This document shows positions 43,048 through 52,932 of a stretch of DNA of 64,000 nucleotides, one piece after another. The position numbers and the translations under genes are program-made. The stretch lies in assembly GCF_000619925.1 (NCBI RefSeq), contig NZ_JHVB01000007.1, forward strand, positions 62,001-126,000. The letters are read 5' to 3'. The first letter of the stretch is position 1, and each line of letters opens with the position of its first letter. Below the pieces are notes generated by a model, which saw only the letters and a list, made by a program, of their open reading frames with translations, did not search any database and was not told the DNA's origin. The stretch is from Treponema sp. C6A8. GTDB taxonomy: Bacteria > Spirochaetota > Spirochaetia > Treponematales > Treponemataceae.

Positions 43048-43851
43048 ATGAAAAAATCAATCACAAAAATTATTATTGCAACACTTATTGCAGCGACAAT
43101 GACTTCTTCGGTATTTGCAGCAAAGGAAAAAAAGCCTAAAGCAAAGAAAATTCTGGTTGCAGTTGGTAACGCATACAAGCCTTACTGCTACATTGATGAA
43201 AAAGGAAAACTTGCAGGCTACGAGTATGAAGTTTTGAGCGCAATTGATGAGCTTTTGCCTCAGTATGAATTCGAATATGAACCAACTCAGTTCACCAGCC
43301 TTTTTTCCGGTCTTTCTCAGAAAAAGTACGATGCTATTGCCCAGCAGATTGAGTATAACCCTGACCGCTATGAACGCTACGAGTTTACAAAAGAAACTTA
43401 CACAACTTTTATTACCTACATCACTGTTTTGAAAGAAACTCAGGGAATTAATTCTCTTGAAGATCTGAGCGGTAAAACTGCCTATATTTCAAACGGAGAC
43501 AATTCTCTCTGGTATCTTGAAGATTTCAACAAAAAACATCCTGGAAAAGAAATCAAAATTGAAACAGGAAACCTTTCTACAGACGAAAGAATGGCTGGTC
43601 TTAAGAGTCACCGCTGGGATTTTACAGTTTCTACAAAACGTGATGTTGAATCAAGAAACAAGGAATATGGCGATATCCTTAAAATCACAGGTAAACCGGT
43701 TCAGACTTCAAGCACTTACTTCCTTTTCCAGAAGGGAAATACAGAACTTCGTGATGCCTTTGACGGTGCAATCCGCGAACTTAAAAAATCAGGCAAGCTT
43801 CGTGAGATTTCAATCGCTGTAATTGGCGGCGATTACACAGAATCGGAGTAG
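43048..43851 (+). CDS. Amino-acid-type ABC importer, substrate-binding protein 1
   Basis: 267 residues with signal peptide (MKKSITKIIIATLIAATMT then SSVFAA) and a family 3 solute-binding fold: VGNAYKPYCYIDEKGKLAGYEYEV, LFSGLSQKKYDAIAQQI and SLEDLSGKTAYISNGDN. Relatives bind cystine, cysteine or other polar amino acids. The ligand here is unknown, but co-regulation with nitrogenase-like and CysK-like genes favours a sulfur-containing amino acid. GGAGG ribosome-binding site. First gene of a five-gene operon. Confidence 0.85.
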   Translation: MKKSITKIIIATLIAATMTSSVFAAKEKKPKAKKILVAVGNAYKPYCYIDEKGKLAGYEYEVLSAIDELLPQYEFEYEPTQFTSLFSGLSQKKYDAIAQQIEYNPDRYERYEFTKETYTTFITYITVLKETQGINSLEDLSGKTAYISNGDNSLWYLEDFNKKHPGKEIKIETGNLSTDERMAGLKSHRWDFTVSTKRDVESRNKEYGDILKITGKPVQTSSTYFLFQKGNTELRDAFDGAIRELKKSGKLREISIAVIGGDYTESE

Positions 43852-43864
43852 AGAGAGGGGAAGC

Positions 43865-44548
43865 ATGGTTGACTACTTTAAGTGGAGCAGAGTCTGGTCT
43901 GCCTTCGTTCAGATAATTCCCTGCCTTTGGATAAGTCTTCTTGTAGTTTTCTGGGCAACACTTACGGGAATTATACTTGGATTTTTGCAGAGTCAAATCC
44001 GCATAAAAAGAACACCTGTTTTGTATCACCTCACAACAGTGTTCATTTCTTTTATGAGGGGCACTCCGCTTATAGTTCAGCTCATGCTTGCATATTATTT
44101 TGTTCCAAAATTTTTAGATATTTTTGGAATAAATGCGAACCGCTGGAATAAACTGATTTTTGCCTACATAGCCTATGGCTTAAATCAGACAGCCTTCGTC
44201 GGAGAGATGTTTAGAAGTTCTATAGAAGCCATTCCGCCCGGCCAGTTTGAAGCCGCAAAGAGTCTAGGCTTTAAGGAACTCCAGACTTACCGCTACGTTG
44301 TTCTTCCACAGATGACAAGAATCGTGCTTCCAGCCTTTGGAAACGATTTTGTGGGACTCTTTCAGGGAACGTCGCTTGTTTACCTCTTAGGCATCCTTGA
44401 TGTTTTGGGAAGAGCGAAATCTGTAGGAACAAGCAGCGGTCATTTTCTGGAACCATATCTTGTGGCACTTTTGATTTACGTTGTCATAAGTTTGAGTTTG
44501 AATTTTCTTTTCAAACGGATAGAAAATCGCCTTGAAAAATGGCACTAA
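43865..44548 (+). CDS. Amino-acid-type ABC importer permease 1a
   Basis: 227 residues from the ATG at 43865 (GAGGGGAAG upstream). HisM/ArtQ-type permease with about five helices, the MRGTPLIVQL segment and the coupling loop EAAKSLGFKELQTYRYVVLPQ that docks on the ATPase. It follows the binding-protein gene by 13 bp. Confidence 0.88.
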   Translation: MVDYFKWSRVWSAFVQIIPCLWISLLVVFWATLTGIILGFLQSQIRIKRTPVLYHLTTVFISFMRGTPLIVQLMLAYYFVPKFLDIFGINANRWNKLIFAYIAYGLNQTAFVGEMFRSSIEAIPPGQFEAAKSLGFKELQTYRYVVLPQMTRIVLPAFGNDFVGLFQGTSLVYLLGILDVLGRAKSVGTSSGHFLEPYLVALLIYVVISLSLNFLFKRIENRLEKWH

Positions 44549-44560
44549 GCGGAGCAAGAA

Positions 44561-45271
44561 ATGGATATTGATTTTAAGGCATTTTCAGACTCTTTTAAAA
44601 ACGGAATTATTTATATTCCAAATACAATAAAGCTTATTCTAATTCCGCTTGTTATTGGATTTTTAGTAGGCACCTTCCTGGCATATCTGCGCTACAAAAA
44701 AGTAAAAATTGCAAGTCAGGCTATCACAGCCTTTGTAACTTTTTACAGGGGCGTGCCGGTTATAATTGCCATGCTCATTTACAATCTGATTTTTCTTTTG
44801 TTTTATTCAAGCTGGCAGGCTTTTTTTCACTGGAAGAGAAATCTGCAGGATATAAACCTTTTATGGATTGCTATTTTTGCCCTCACACTTTCAGAAATCT
44901 GCGGTATGGAAGAAATTATGAGAACAGCCTTTCTGGGAATTGAAAAAGGACAGTGGGAAGCCGGAAAAAGCATTGGAATGAAGGAGCATCAGATAGTTCT
45001 GCATGTAATTATTCCTCAGCTGATTCCTATTGCCCTGCCAAACCTTACAAACCTGACTCTGGGACTTATAAAAAACTCTTCGGTTGTAATTTCTATTGGA
45101 GTTGTGGACATTATGGTAGGCTGTACAAAGCCTGCAGACATTACTTATTCATATTTTGAAGCATATCTTGCCGCCGCAATGATTTACTGGGGCATAAACA
45201 TAATCGTGGAATTTTCGCTTAGAAAATACGAGCATTACAGTAAAAAATTCAGAAAAGGAGCTTTTGTATGA
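44561..45271 (+). CDS. Amino-acid-type ABC importer permease 1b
   Basis: 236 residues, same family as the preceding permease: [15 protein letters not shown] and the coupling loop [24 protein letters not shown]. The two probably form a heterodimer. Its stop overlaps the ATPase start by ATGA. Confidence 0.88.
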   Translation: MDIDFKAFSDSFKNGIIYIPNTIKLILIPLVIGFLVGTFLAYLRYKKVKIASQAITAFVTFYRGVPVIIAMLIYNLIFLLFYSSWQAFFHWKRNLQDINLLWIAIFALTLSEICGMEEIMRTAFLGIEKGQWEAGKSIGMKEHQIVLHVIIPQLIPIALPNLTNLTLGLIKNSSVVISIGVVDIMVGCTKPADITYSYFEAYLAAAMIYWGINIIVEFSLRKYEHYSKKFRKGAFV

Positions 45272-46032
45272 GCGAACCATTATTAAAAATCACAGATATC
45301 AGAAAAAGTTTTGATAAAAAAGAAATCCTTAAAGGGGTAAGTCTTGAAGTAAAAAAAGGAGAAGTTACCGTAATTCTTGGCCCAAGCGGATCCGGAAAAA
45401 CTACCCTTCTCCGTACAATAAATTTTCTGGAAAAAGCTGATTCCGGCACAGTCCAGGTTGCGGGAATAAAAGTTGACAGTGCAAAACCTTCCAAAAAGGA
45501 TGTACTTAATCTTACTAAAAAGACGGCCTTTGTCTTCCAGAATTATAATCTTTTTTCAAATATGACCGTGCTGGAAAACGTTATGGCGGGACTTACAATT
45601 GCCCGCAATGTAAATAAAAAAGAAGCCGAAAAAATTGCCCGAGAAGCCCTTGAATGGGTAAATCTTTCTGACCGGTCTGATTATTATCCGTGTAAACTTT
45701 CGGGTGGACAGCAGCAGAGAGCTGGAATTGCACGTGCTGTTGCATTAAATCCAGAAGTGATTTTATTTGATGAGCCGACCAGCGCGCTGGACCCGGAACT
45801 TGTAGGAGAAATCCTTCAGCTGATTAAAAAGGTTGCCCAGAAAAACATTACGATGATTGTCGTAACCCACGAAATGAGCTTTGCCGAAGAAGTTGCCGAC
45901 AAGGTTATTTTTATGGACGGCGGCGTTATAGTGGAAGAAGGCAGCCCAAGGGAGATTTTTTATCATCCAAAAGAAGAACGCACTAAAAAGTTTTTGCACC
46001 GCATTCTTCCAATCGGCGAATACAATATTTAG
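45268..46032 (+). CDS. Amino-acid-type ABC importer ATPase 1
   Basis: 254 residues, GlnQ/HisP type: Walker [11 protein letters not shown]-loop FVFQNYNLF, signature [14 protein letters not shown], Walker [15 protein letters not shown] and the switch His in VVTHEM. Energises uptake with permeases 1a and 1b. The MATE gene follows 23 bp downstream. Confidence 0.92.
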   Translation: MSEPLLKITDIRKSFDKKEILKGVSLEVKKGEVTVILGPSGSGKTTLLRTINFLEKADSGTVQVAGIKVDSAKPSKKDVLNLTKKTAFVFQNYNLFSNMTVLENVMAGLTIARNVNKKEAEKIAREALEWVNLSDRSDYYPCKLSGGQQQRAGIARAVALNPEVILFDEPTSALDPELVGEILQLIKKVAQKNITMIVVTHEMSFAEEVADKVIFMDGGVIVEEGSPREIFYHPKEERTKKFLHRILPIGEYNI

Positions 46033-46055
46033 CCGCATAAGGCAGGAAAAGCTTT

Positions 46056-47429
46056 ATGGATATGACAAGCGGAAGAATTGCTCCGGTCTTTGTAAAATTT
46101 TCACTACCTCTTCTGCTTGGAAACCTCTTTCAGTTTTTCTACAGCACTACAGACATCCTGATTGTAGGAAACTACTGCGACACACCTTCCCTTGCCGCAA
46201 TCGGAGCCAGCGCAAACATTATTTTTACGCTTACAGGCTTTTTTAACGGACTTGCAAACGGAGCAGGAGTTCTTGTAGCCCACCTTTACGGAGCAAAAGA
46301 AGGATGCAAAATCAGAAAAACAATCCATACAATTTTGCCGTTTTCTCTTGGACTGGGAATCATACTTTCTGCTGCCGGATTTTTTATTGCCCCCTTAATG
46401 CTTAAGATGATTTCCGTTCCGCAGGATGTTTTTCCAAAGGCCGACGCATACCTCCGTATTTTTTTTGCTGGCCTTACCTTTATCTTTTTTTACGGAATCT
46501 GTACGGGCATACTCCGTTCTCTTGGCGATTCAAAACGTCCGCTTTACATACTTTCGATTTCCGTCGTATTGAACATAATTCTGGACTTTATATTTATCTT
46601 AAAATTTAAGGCAGGACTTGAAGGAGCTGCCTGGGCAACAATCATTTCTGAATTAATAGCTGCAATTTTTGCCTTTATTATTCTAGTCAAACGAATAAAA
46701 AACGAAGCAATTTTTTCTGCCATATCAAATCAAATATACAGTGTGGGATTTGTAGTCCGCTCAGTTTTAAAACTTGGCCTTCCAAGTGCAATTTCAAACA
46801 GCATATTAAATTTTTCCAACACTTTCATGCAGCGCTACATAAATGTCTTCGGTTCAGACTGTATGGCAGGCTGGGCAGTTTATACAAGATTCGACCAGCT
46901 GACAATTCTGCCAATGGTAAGCATCTGTATGGCAGCCACAACCTTTACAGCCCAAAATTACGGAGCGGGAAAAATCGACAGGGTAAAAAAAGGAATAAAA
47001 ATCTCCCTTTTACTAGGTCTTTTTGTCATTTTCTTGATTTCTCTCCTGCTCATAATTTTTGCCCAGCCCCTAATTTCCCTCTTTAATTCTACCCCCGGGG
47101 TTGTAGGTTACGGCAGCCTTTTTATGAGATGCTCTGCTTCTTTTTATGTCTTCTGTTTTTGTGCAATGCTTTTTGGACAAATTTCGCAAGGACTGGGGTA
47201 TACAGTTCTTCCTACAAGCTTCACCTTCCTTGGCTTTGTTGCCCTTCGTCAGACTTATTTATTTGTAATCACGCATATAACTTCTTCTGCCCTTTTAGTA
47301 GCTCTGGCCTACCCATTTTCCTGGCCTTTCACAATGGCACTCCAGATTTTATATCTACGAAAAAAAATGAGCTTCCTGAAAATGCTACTCCCGGGCGGCC
47401 TTCATTTCTTTTTTGTTTTTGTAATATAA
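46056..47429 (+). CDS. MATE family efflux transporter
   Basis: 457 residues with 12 predicted helices and the MATE opening GRIAPVFVKFSLPLLLGNLFQFFYSTTDILIVGNY. Closest in form to DinF/NorM-like bacterial members exchanging cations or Na+ for organic compounds. It is the last gene of the first importer operon, so the regulon couples import of its substrate to an exporter, perhaps for a product or toxic analogue. It converges with the MarR gene. Confidence 0.85.
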   Translation: MDMTSGRIAPVFVKFSLPLLLGNLFQFFYSTTDILIVGNYCDTPSLAAIGASANIIFTLTGFFNGLANGAGVLVAHLYGAKEGCKIRKTIHTILPFSLGLGIILSAAGFFIAPLMLKMISVPQDVFPKADAYLRIFFAGLTFIFFYGICTGILRSLGDSKRPLYILSISVVLNIILDFIFILKFKAGLEGAAWATIISELIAAIFAFIILVKRIKNEAIFSAISNQIYSVGFVVRSVLKLGLPSAISNSILNFSNTFMQRYINVFGSDCMAGWAVYTRFDQLTILPMVSICMAATTFTAQNYGAGKIDRVKKGIKISLLLGLFVIFLISLLLIIFAQPLISLFNSTPGVVGYGSLFMRCSASFYVFCFCAMLFGQISQGLGYTVLPTSFTFLGFVALRQTYLFVITHITSSALLVALAYPFSWPFTMALQILYLRKKMSFLKMLLPGGLHFFFVFVI

Positions 47430-47472
47430 CACAGGATATTAGAAAAGCCACAGGAAAAATCTCTGTTACAGA

Positions 47473-47934
47473 CTACTCTTTCAGACCTTCATAAACCTTC
47501 TTCAGATAAAAAAGCAGAGAAGCCTTTTCTTCCGCGCTAAGATTTTTAGAAAGCCTTTTTTCGTGCTCAAGGCGATGACATTCTGTCTTTCTAACAATTT
47601 CTTTGCCTGCCTCTGTGAGTTCAACAATTTTTGTCATTCGCCTGTTCACAGAAAGCTCTGAAACTATTATTCCTTTTGCTTCAAGCCTTTTTAATATTCC
47701 ATTTATTGTAGGATGAGAAACTGCAAGGGCATCTTCCAGCTCTTTTTGTGTTGTTTTCCCTTCTTCCTTTGTATTTATAAAGCCCAGAACCTTAAGCTGA
47801 GAAAGAGTCAAATCCTCATTCCGGAGAGTTTCATTGGCTTTTTTTTCAAGCGCATCGTTAACAATTTTCAGCATATAACCAATATCTCCGCTAAATTCAG
47901 GATTTATTTCGTCGTTATAAAAATTTTCTTCCAT
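47473..47934 (-). CDS. MarR family regulator of the RND operon
   Basis: 153 residues with the MarR winged helix: DLTLSQLKVLGFINTKEEGKTTQKELEDALAVSHPTINGILKRLEAKGII and a wing SVNRRMTKIVELTEAGKEI. Divergent from the RND efflux genes with two similar palindromes between, so it most likely represses both itself and the efflux operon. Confidence 0.88.
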   Translation of the reverse strand: MEENFYNDEINPEFSGDIGYMLKIVNDALEKKANETLRNEDLTLSQLKVLGFINTKEEGKTTQKELEDALAVSHPTINGILKRLEAKGIIVSELSVNRRMTKIVELTEAGKEIVRKTECHRLEHEKRLSKNLSAEEKASLLFYLKKVYEGLKE

Positions 47935-47962
47935 TTTTTTGAAATTTCCCTCTTTTTTAAAT

Positions 47963-47978
47963 GTAACATGCTACACTT
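47963..47978. promoter_or_regulatory. MarR operator, imperfect copy
   Basis: GTAACATGCTACACTT resembles the perfect palindrome at 48017 (GTAGCATACTACACT) and lies 29 bp before the marR start. Confidence 0.5.
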
Positions 47979-48016
47979 AACTTGATTTTATAAGTAAATA
48001 TCTATATATTTACCGA

Positions 48017-48036
48017 CAGTGTAGCATACTACACTG
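48017..48036. promoter_or_regulatory. MarR operator, perfect palindrome
   Basis: CAGTGTAG-CATA-CTACACTG is a perfect 20-bp inverted repeat 30 bp before the RND adaptor gene, in the divergent region. Confidence 0.7.
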
Positions 48037-48066
48037 AAAAGATAAATCACATTTGCGAGGATCTTT

Positions 48067-48996
48067 ATGAAATTTACTAAAAAACACGGCATAATGACTT
48101 TGGGAGCTTTTGCAGTTCTTTTTATTTTTGCCTGCCTTCCAAAAAGAAAAATGCAACTGCCGCCTGCAGAAGAAACTGTTTATACTGTAAAAACTCAGAA
48201 AATCACACGTTCAGACCTTCAGGAATATCTCCGCTTAAACGGAACTGTAAAGGCAGAAAATACCATTTCTGTTTATCCTGATATGGCAGGAAAGCTGACA
48301 CGCGTTCCTGTGACACTGGGCTCTTACGTTAAAAAAGGCCAGCTGATTGCGGAAGTTGACCCTTCATCTCCAGGTACTTACTACACTTCCAGCCCGGTTT
48401 ATGCACCCATTGAAGGCTACATAACTTCTCTTCCCCTTACAACCGGAACTACAGTTTCAACCTCCAGCGAAATTGCAACAATAGGAAACATTAAAAGCCT
48501 GCAGATTGAGTGTAAAATCCCGGAAAGCAAAATTGCAGTTTTGCAGAACGGACTTACGGCTGAAGTAACTCTTGAAGCCTACAAAAAGGAAAGCTTTCCG
48601 GCTCATATTTTCAGAATCTCTCCTGTTGTAGATGAAACAAGCCGTTCCAAGCAGGTTTACTTTATTTTTGATACCGATGACAGCCGCATAAATGCCGGAA
48701 TGTATGTAAAAATCCGATTGAATACAGTTCTGCACGAAAATGTAATCACAATTCCTACAGACTGCATTCAGACTCAGAACAATCAGAAATTCGTCTATGT
48801 TTACGACGCAGATTCCAAAACTGTAAGCTGCCGTAACATCACGACAGGAGCCACCGTTGACGGACTTGCAGAAGTAACAGAAGGCCTGAACGACGACGAA
48901 ATAATCATCACAAGCGGAATGCAGGTGCTTTCTGACGGTGTAAAAGTTCGCGAAATCGGAAGTCAGGAAAGAGAAAATGCAGAAGGAGGTCAGTAA
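48067..48996 (+). CDS. RND efflux periplasmic adaptor (membrane fusion protein)
   Basis: 309 residues with an N-terminal anchor whose cysteine (IFACLP) may be lipidated. HlyD/AcrA-type order: lipoyl-like hairpin halves (VSVYPDMAGKLTRVPVTLGSYVKKGQLIAEVDP), beta-barrel and membrane-proximal domain. The alpha-hairpin is very short, as in adaptors of Gram-negative anaerobes. The stop TAATG overlaps the RND pump start. Confidence 0.85.
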   Translation: MKFTKKHGIMTLGAFAVLFIFACLPKRKMQLPPAEETVYTVKTQKITRSDLQEYLRLNGTVKAENTISVYPDMAGKLTRVPVTLGSYVKKGQLIAEVDPSSPGTYYTSSPVYAPIEGYITSLPLTTGTTVSTSSEIATIGNIKSLQIECKIPESKIAVLQNGLTAEVTLEAYKKESFPAHIFRISPVVDETSRSKQVYFIFDTDDSRINAGMYVKIRLNTVLHENVITIPTDCIQTQNNQKFVYVYDADSKTVSCRNITTGATVDGLAEVTEGLNDDEIIITSGMQVLSDGVKVREIGSQERENAEGGQ

Positions 48997-51900
48997 TGAG
49001 TCTTTCAAAAAAAGTTCTTCAACACCCGGTTTTAACAATCTGTACCTTTGCCCTTATTGCGATTGTCGCTCTTTTTACCCTTGGCAATATTCAGGTTGAC
49101 CTTATGCCTGATATGGATATGCCCGTTGCCATGGTTATGACAACCTATAAAAACGCAGGGCCTGAATCCGTTGAAAAATCAGTCACCGAAATTCTCGAAA
49201 ACGGCCTTACAAGCGTAAGTAATCTTGATGAAATCACCTCAACTTCAAGCGAAGGCCAGTCCCTGATTACCCTGCAGTTTAATTACGGAACCGACATAGA
49301 TCAGGCAGTAAACGATATCCGCGACAAGCTTGATCAGGTAAAAGGCTCCCTGCCGGACGACTGTAACACTCCTCAGATTTTCAAATTCAGTTCCGACGCC
49401 ATGCCGGTTATGACCCTTTCTTTGACCGGAAACCGCTCTGCCGACGACCTTAGAAAAATAGCCGATGACACGGTTTCTGACATGCTGGAGCAGACAGCAG
49501 GAATCAGCCAGGCAAGTGTAAGCGGCGGCCGCGAAAGAATTGTACGGGTTGAACTCAGCCAGAACCGCCTTGATGCCTATGAACTTACTCTTTCAGGAAT
49601 TGCCACAACTCTTGCAAGCCAGAATATTGAGCTTGGCGGCGGTTCAGTTTCGGAAGGAACAAGAAAATACATGGTTCGTACCACAGGAGAGTTTGAATCT
49701 CTTGATGAAATAAACAATACCGTCGTTGGTACAAAAAACGGCTACGACGTAAAACTTTCTGATGTGGGCACAGCCTTTATGGGTTATGAGGATGCAACGA
49801 GCGAAGTTTACATTAACGGAAAACCCGGCGTTTATATCAGCCTTAAAAAACAGAGTGGCAGCAACACAGTAAACGTTGCAAATGCCGTTTACAAAAAGAT
49901 TGCAGAAATTGAAAAAGTGCTGCCGGAAGGAGTTTCCCTTGTAACAATTTCTGACCAGTCTACAAGTGTCCGCGACACCCTCCACTCCCTCATCAAGTCA
50001 ATTTTTGAAGGTTTTATCCTTACGGTTTTAATTCTCTTCGTCTTTTTGAGAAGCGGAAAATCAACAATCATCATGGCAATTTCCATCCCATTCAGTATCG
50101 TAATCACGGTTCTTGCAATGGTATTTACCGGAATTACCCTCAATATGATTACAATGACAGGTTTAATTCTGGGAATTGGTATGGTTGTTGACGCCTCGGT
50201 CGTTGTACTTGAAAATATTTATGTTTACCGCCAGAGGGGAACCAGCGCAAAAGTTTCTGCCGCAATCGGAAGTCAGGAGGTTATGAGCTCTGTAATTTCC
50301 GGAAACCTGACTACAATCTGTGTATTTATCCCTTTCTTCGTTTACAAAAGCCAGCTTGATATGATGGGAGAGCTTTTTACAAGCCTTATGATTGTAATTA
50401 TCATAGCCCTTTTATCATCTCTTTTTGTAGCAATGTTCTTAGTTCCAGTCCTTGCAGGCGTTTTCCTTAAAGTTGATAACAGAAAGGAACGCCCAATCAA
50501 AAATCCTCATCTGAAAAAAGCTGATAAAATGGCGGCCGGCGCTATTGAATGGGTAACATTACAGTACAAAAAAGGCCTTCACTACGTTTTACGCCACCGT
50601 TTTGTTACGATTCTTCTTGCCTTTACAATTCTTGCTTCATCAATCCTGCTATTTAAGCAGCTGAGAATCGCCTTTATGTCTAATTTTAATGATACTTCGG
50701 TTGGACTTAATGTTGAACTTCCGCTTGGAACAAAGCTTTCTGAAACAGAAAACATTCTTGACCAGTTTTATGAAATCATCAAAAACGAAATCCAGGGTTA
50801 CGAAACAATAGTTGTTTCTGCAGGAACTTCTGGAGGCATGATTTCTTCTGATACTTCTTACAAAGGGTCAATTTCAATTTATCTTCCAGACGCTTCAAAG
50901 CAGATTGATACTGCCGAAAGTGTAAAGGCAAAACTCCGCCGTCATTTTGATGACTTCCCGACCGCAACCTTCACCTTCGACCAGGGACGAATGCAGCAGA
51001 TGAGTGGAAGCGACATCGACATTGTATTCCACGGTTCAAATCTGGATAAGATTCTGGAAAGCGCAAAGGAACTTTCTTCACTTATGACAAAGAAAATCCC
51101 AGAGATTGCCGAGCCTGAAATTGACCTTGAAGACGGACTTCCTCAGGTTGAAATCAAAATTGACCGTGACCGCGCTTCAAATTTTGGTATTTCTGTAAGC
51201 ACAATTGCAAACGAAATCAACTATTCAATAAACGGCTACACCGCCACTACCTACCGGGCCGACGGTGACGAATATGACCTTGTTATTCTTCTTGAAGACC
51301 ATGACCGGACAGACATTCCAGATCTTGAAAAAATCTATGTTTCCGGAAGTAACGGCCGCTATGCCCTGTCAAACTTTGCAGAAGTAGTCCGCGGAACAGG
51401 TCCTGTTTCAATCAGCCGAGAAAACAAAGTACGTACAGTTCACCTTACAGCCAGTGTTACAGGAAATGCCAGTGCCGGCGATGTAGAAAATCAGATTAAG
51501 CAGATTGTAAAAAACGACATGATAATCCCGGACGGAATCTCTATCACTTACGAGGGAGCCTGGGCAAGTACAATGGATATGATGAAAATCTTCCTGTTAA
51601 TAATCATTCTTGCCGTAATTCTTGTTTTTGGCGTAATGGCAGGAACCTACGAAAGCTTTAAAGAGCCTTTCATCAACCTCTTTACCCTGCCATTTTTGAT
51701 TGTAGGAGCCATTCTGATTCATCTTCTTTTGGGAAGCGCCTTCAGCATGGTAAGTATGATTGGCGTTGTTATGCTGATTGGAATTGTCGTAAATAACGGA
51801 ATTATCCTTGTTGACCAGACAAACCTTCTTGTACGGCGCGGAAAACCTCTTCTGCAAGCCTGTGAGGAAGCTGGCGCAAGCCGTTTCCGTCCGGTTATGA

Positions 51901-52163
51901 TGACAACTCTTTCTACCCTGCTGGGTATGGTTCCAATGGCCTTCTTTGGAGATGCAAACTCAAGTATGACCCAGCCGATTGGACTTTGTGTAATCGGAGG
52001 ATTAACTTCCAGCACAATCGTAACACTTTTTATTATTCCTGTAATTTATTCCCTTTTTAATCAGAAGGCAGATAAGAAAAAGAAATTTGTGATTGATGAT
52101 GAATTACAGAAAAGACTGACAGCCTTAAGTCAGCCATCAGAAAATGGAGGCAAAAATGATTAG
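48996..52163 (+). CDS. RND family efflux pump (HAE1/AcrB type)
   Basis: 1055 residues, 12 helices and two large periplasmic loops. The opening resembles AcrB homologues (HPVLTICTFALIAIVALFTLGNIQVDLMPDMDMPVA). Helix 4 carries GIGMVVDASVVVLENIYVYRQRG with the Asp characteristic of proton-coupled transport (here one D in VVDAS rather than DD). It pairs with the adaptor upstream and an outer-membrane channel that is not in the window. Drug, lipid or metabolite export is possible. Confidence 0.9.
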   Translation: MSLSKKVLQHPVLTICTFALIAIVALFTLGNIQVDLMPDMDMPVAMVMTTYKNAGPESVEKSVTEILENGLTSVSNLDEITSTSSEGQSLITLQFNYGTDIDQAVNDIRDKLDQVKGSLPDDCNTPQIFKFSSDAMPVMTLSLTGNRSADDLRKIADDTVSDMLEQTAGISQASVSGGRERIVRVELSQNRLDAYELTLSGIATTLASQNIELGGGSVSEGTRKYMVRTTGEFESLDEINNTVVGTKNGYDVKLSDVGTAFMGYEDATSEVYINGKPGVYISLKKQSGSNTVNVANAVYKKIAEIEKVLPEGVSLVTISDQSTSVRDTLHSLIKSIFEGFILTVLILFVFLRSGKSTIIMAISIPFSIVITVLAMVFTGITLNMITMTGLILGIGMVVDASVVVLENIYVYRQRGTSAKVSAAIGSQEVMSSVISGNLTTICVFIPFFVYKSQLDMMGELFTSLMIVIIIALLSSLFVAMFLVPVLAGVFLKVDNRKERPIKNPHLKKADKMAAGAIEWVTLQYKKGLHYVLRHRFVTILLAFTILASSILLFKQLRIAFMSNFNDTSVGLNVELPLGTKLSETENILDQFYEIIKNEIQGYETIVVSAGTSGGMISSDTSYKGSISIYLPDASKQIDTAESVKAKLRRHFDDFPTATFTFDQGRMQQMSGSDIDIVFHGSNLDKILESAKELSSLMTKKIPEIAEPEIDLEDGLPQVEIKIDRDRASNFGISVSTIANEINYSINGYTATTYRADGDEYDLVILLEDHDRTDIPDLEKIYVSGSNGRYALSNFAEVVRGTGPVSISRENKVRTVHLTASVTGNASAGDVENQIKQIVKNDMIIPDGISITYEGAWASTMDMMKIFLLIIILAVILVFGVMAGTYESFKEPFINLFTLPFLIVGAILIHLLLGSAFSMVSMIGVVMLIGIVVNNGIILVDQTNLLVRRGKPLLQACEEAGASRFRPVMMTTLSTLLGMVPMAFFGDANSSMTQPIGLCVIGGLTSSTIVTLFIIPVIYSLFNQKADKKKKFVIDDELQKRLTALSQPSENGGKND

Positions 52164-52434
52164 AGCCGAAATTTTTACAAACCAGTCCATGCAGGAAGTC
52201 CTGATAAATAATCTTGAAGCCGCAATTCCGGATTTTTTCTACACTATTGTGCCCCTTGTTCACGGCCGTGGCGGCGATTCCTACAAGCTTGGAACTTCAA
52301 CCTGGCCGGAAACAAACTCCATCATCATTGCTTACTGCGATGATGATAAGGAAAAGCAGATCCGTACAGTAGTAGATTACATCAAGGAAAAGTTCCCTCA
52401 GGAAGGAATCAGGCTTTTTGTCCTGCATGATTAG
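52156..52434 (+). CDS. PII-like small protein linked to the RND pump
   Basis: 92 residues from MIRAEIFTNQSMQEV. ATG 52156 is preferred because GGAGG lies at 52147 and it overlaps the RND stop by 8 bp; the ATG at 52144 leaves no room for that site. The ferredoxin-like fold of PII/CutA relatives is suggested by the pattern of strands and VHGRGGDSYKLG at the T-loop position. Proteins of this kind encoded with transporters are thought to regulate them by binding a small ligand. A bidirectional terminator follows. Confidence 0.6.
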   Translation: MIRAEIFTNQSMQEVLINNLEAAIPDFFYTIVPLVHGRGGDSYKLGTSTWPETNSIIIAYCDDDKEKQIRTVVDYIKEKFPQEGIRLFVLHD

Positions 52435-52441
52435 CTTTTGC

Positions 52442-52468
52442 TTTAAGGGTGCCGGGCGCACCCTTAAA
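52442..52468. terminator. Bidirectional terminator
   Basis: TTTAAGGGTGC (52442-52452) and GCACCCTTAAA (52458-52468) form a perfect 11-bp stem with a CGGGC loop between convergent genes. Confidence 0.75.
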
Positions 52469-52474
52469 TTGTAT

Positions 52475-52867
52475 TTAGAATTTTACAACCTTAGGAGCCG
52501 CTGTAAAACTGTAGAAAGTTGCAGTGGCATTCTTGAAGTACAAAACTTCAGTGTTTTCATCGTCAGCTGAATACATTTTTTTCAGGTCAGGATAGTGCTC
52601 AAGCATGTCAACTTTCGGTTCGCGGCGGTCGTCACGAACAAGTTCGCCTTCAACGCGGATCCATTCAGGACCTTTTGAAGCACAGACTTCAACGCGGGCA
52701 TTTTTCTGAATCTGCTTTGACACGTTCTTAGACTTTCCAGTCTGAATGTAAAGCTTTCCTTCGAAAATATTTACAGTTCCAAACGGACGAACACGAGGCT
52801 GTCCGTTATCATCAGTTGCGAGAAAATAAGTTCCGCAAGACTTTAAAAATTCATATACTTCGTTCAT
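52475..52867 (-). CDS. Pyridoxamine 5'-phosphate oxidase-like FMN-binding protein
   Basis: 130 residues starting MNEVYEFLKSCGTYFLATDDNGQPRVRPFGT, the usual start of this split-barrel family; the longer frame adds an unlikely tail. KLYIQTGKSKNVSKQIQKNARVEVCA forms the flavin-binding core. Small members bind FMN or F420 and reduce diverse substrates; physiological role unknown. Monocistronic. Confidence 0.85.
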   Translation of the reverse strand: MNEVYEFLKSCGTYFLATDDNGQPRVRPFGTVNIFEGKLYIQTGKSKNVSKQIQKNARVEVCASKGPEWIRVEGELVRDDRREPKVDMLEHYPDLKKMYSADDENTEVLYFKNATATFYSFTAAPKVVKF

Positions 52868-52932
52868 AGAAAGCATTATAGCACAGTATTTCTGGACCGG
52901 CAATTCCCTATTTACAAGATAGGTTGAGCCGT

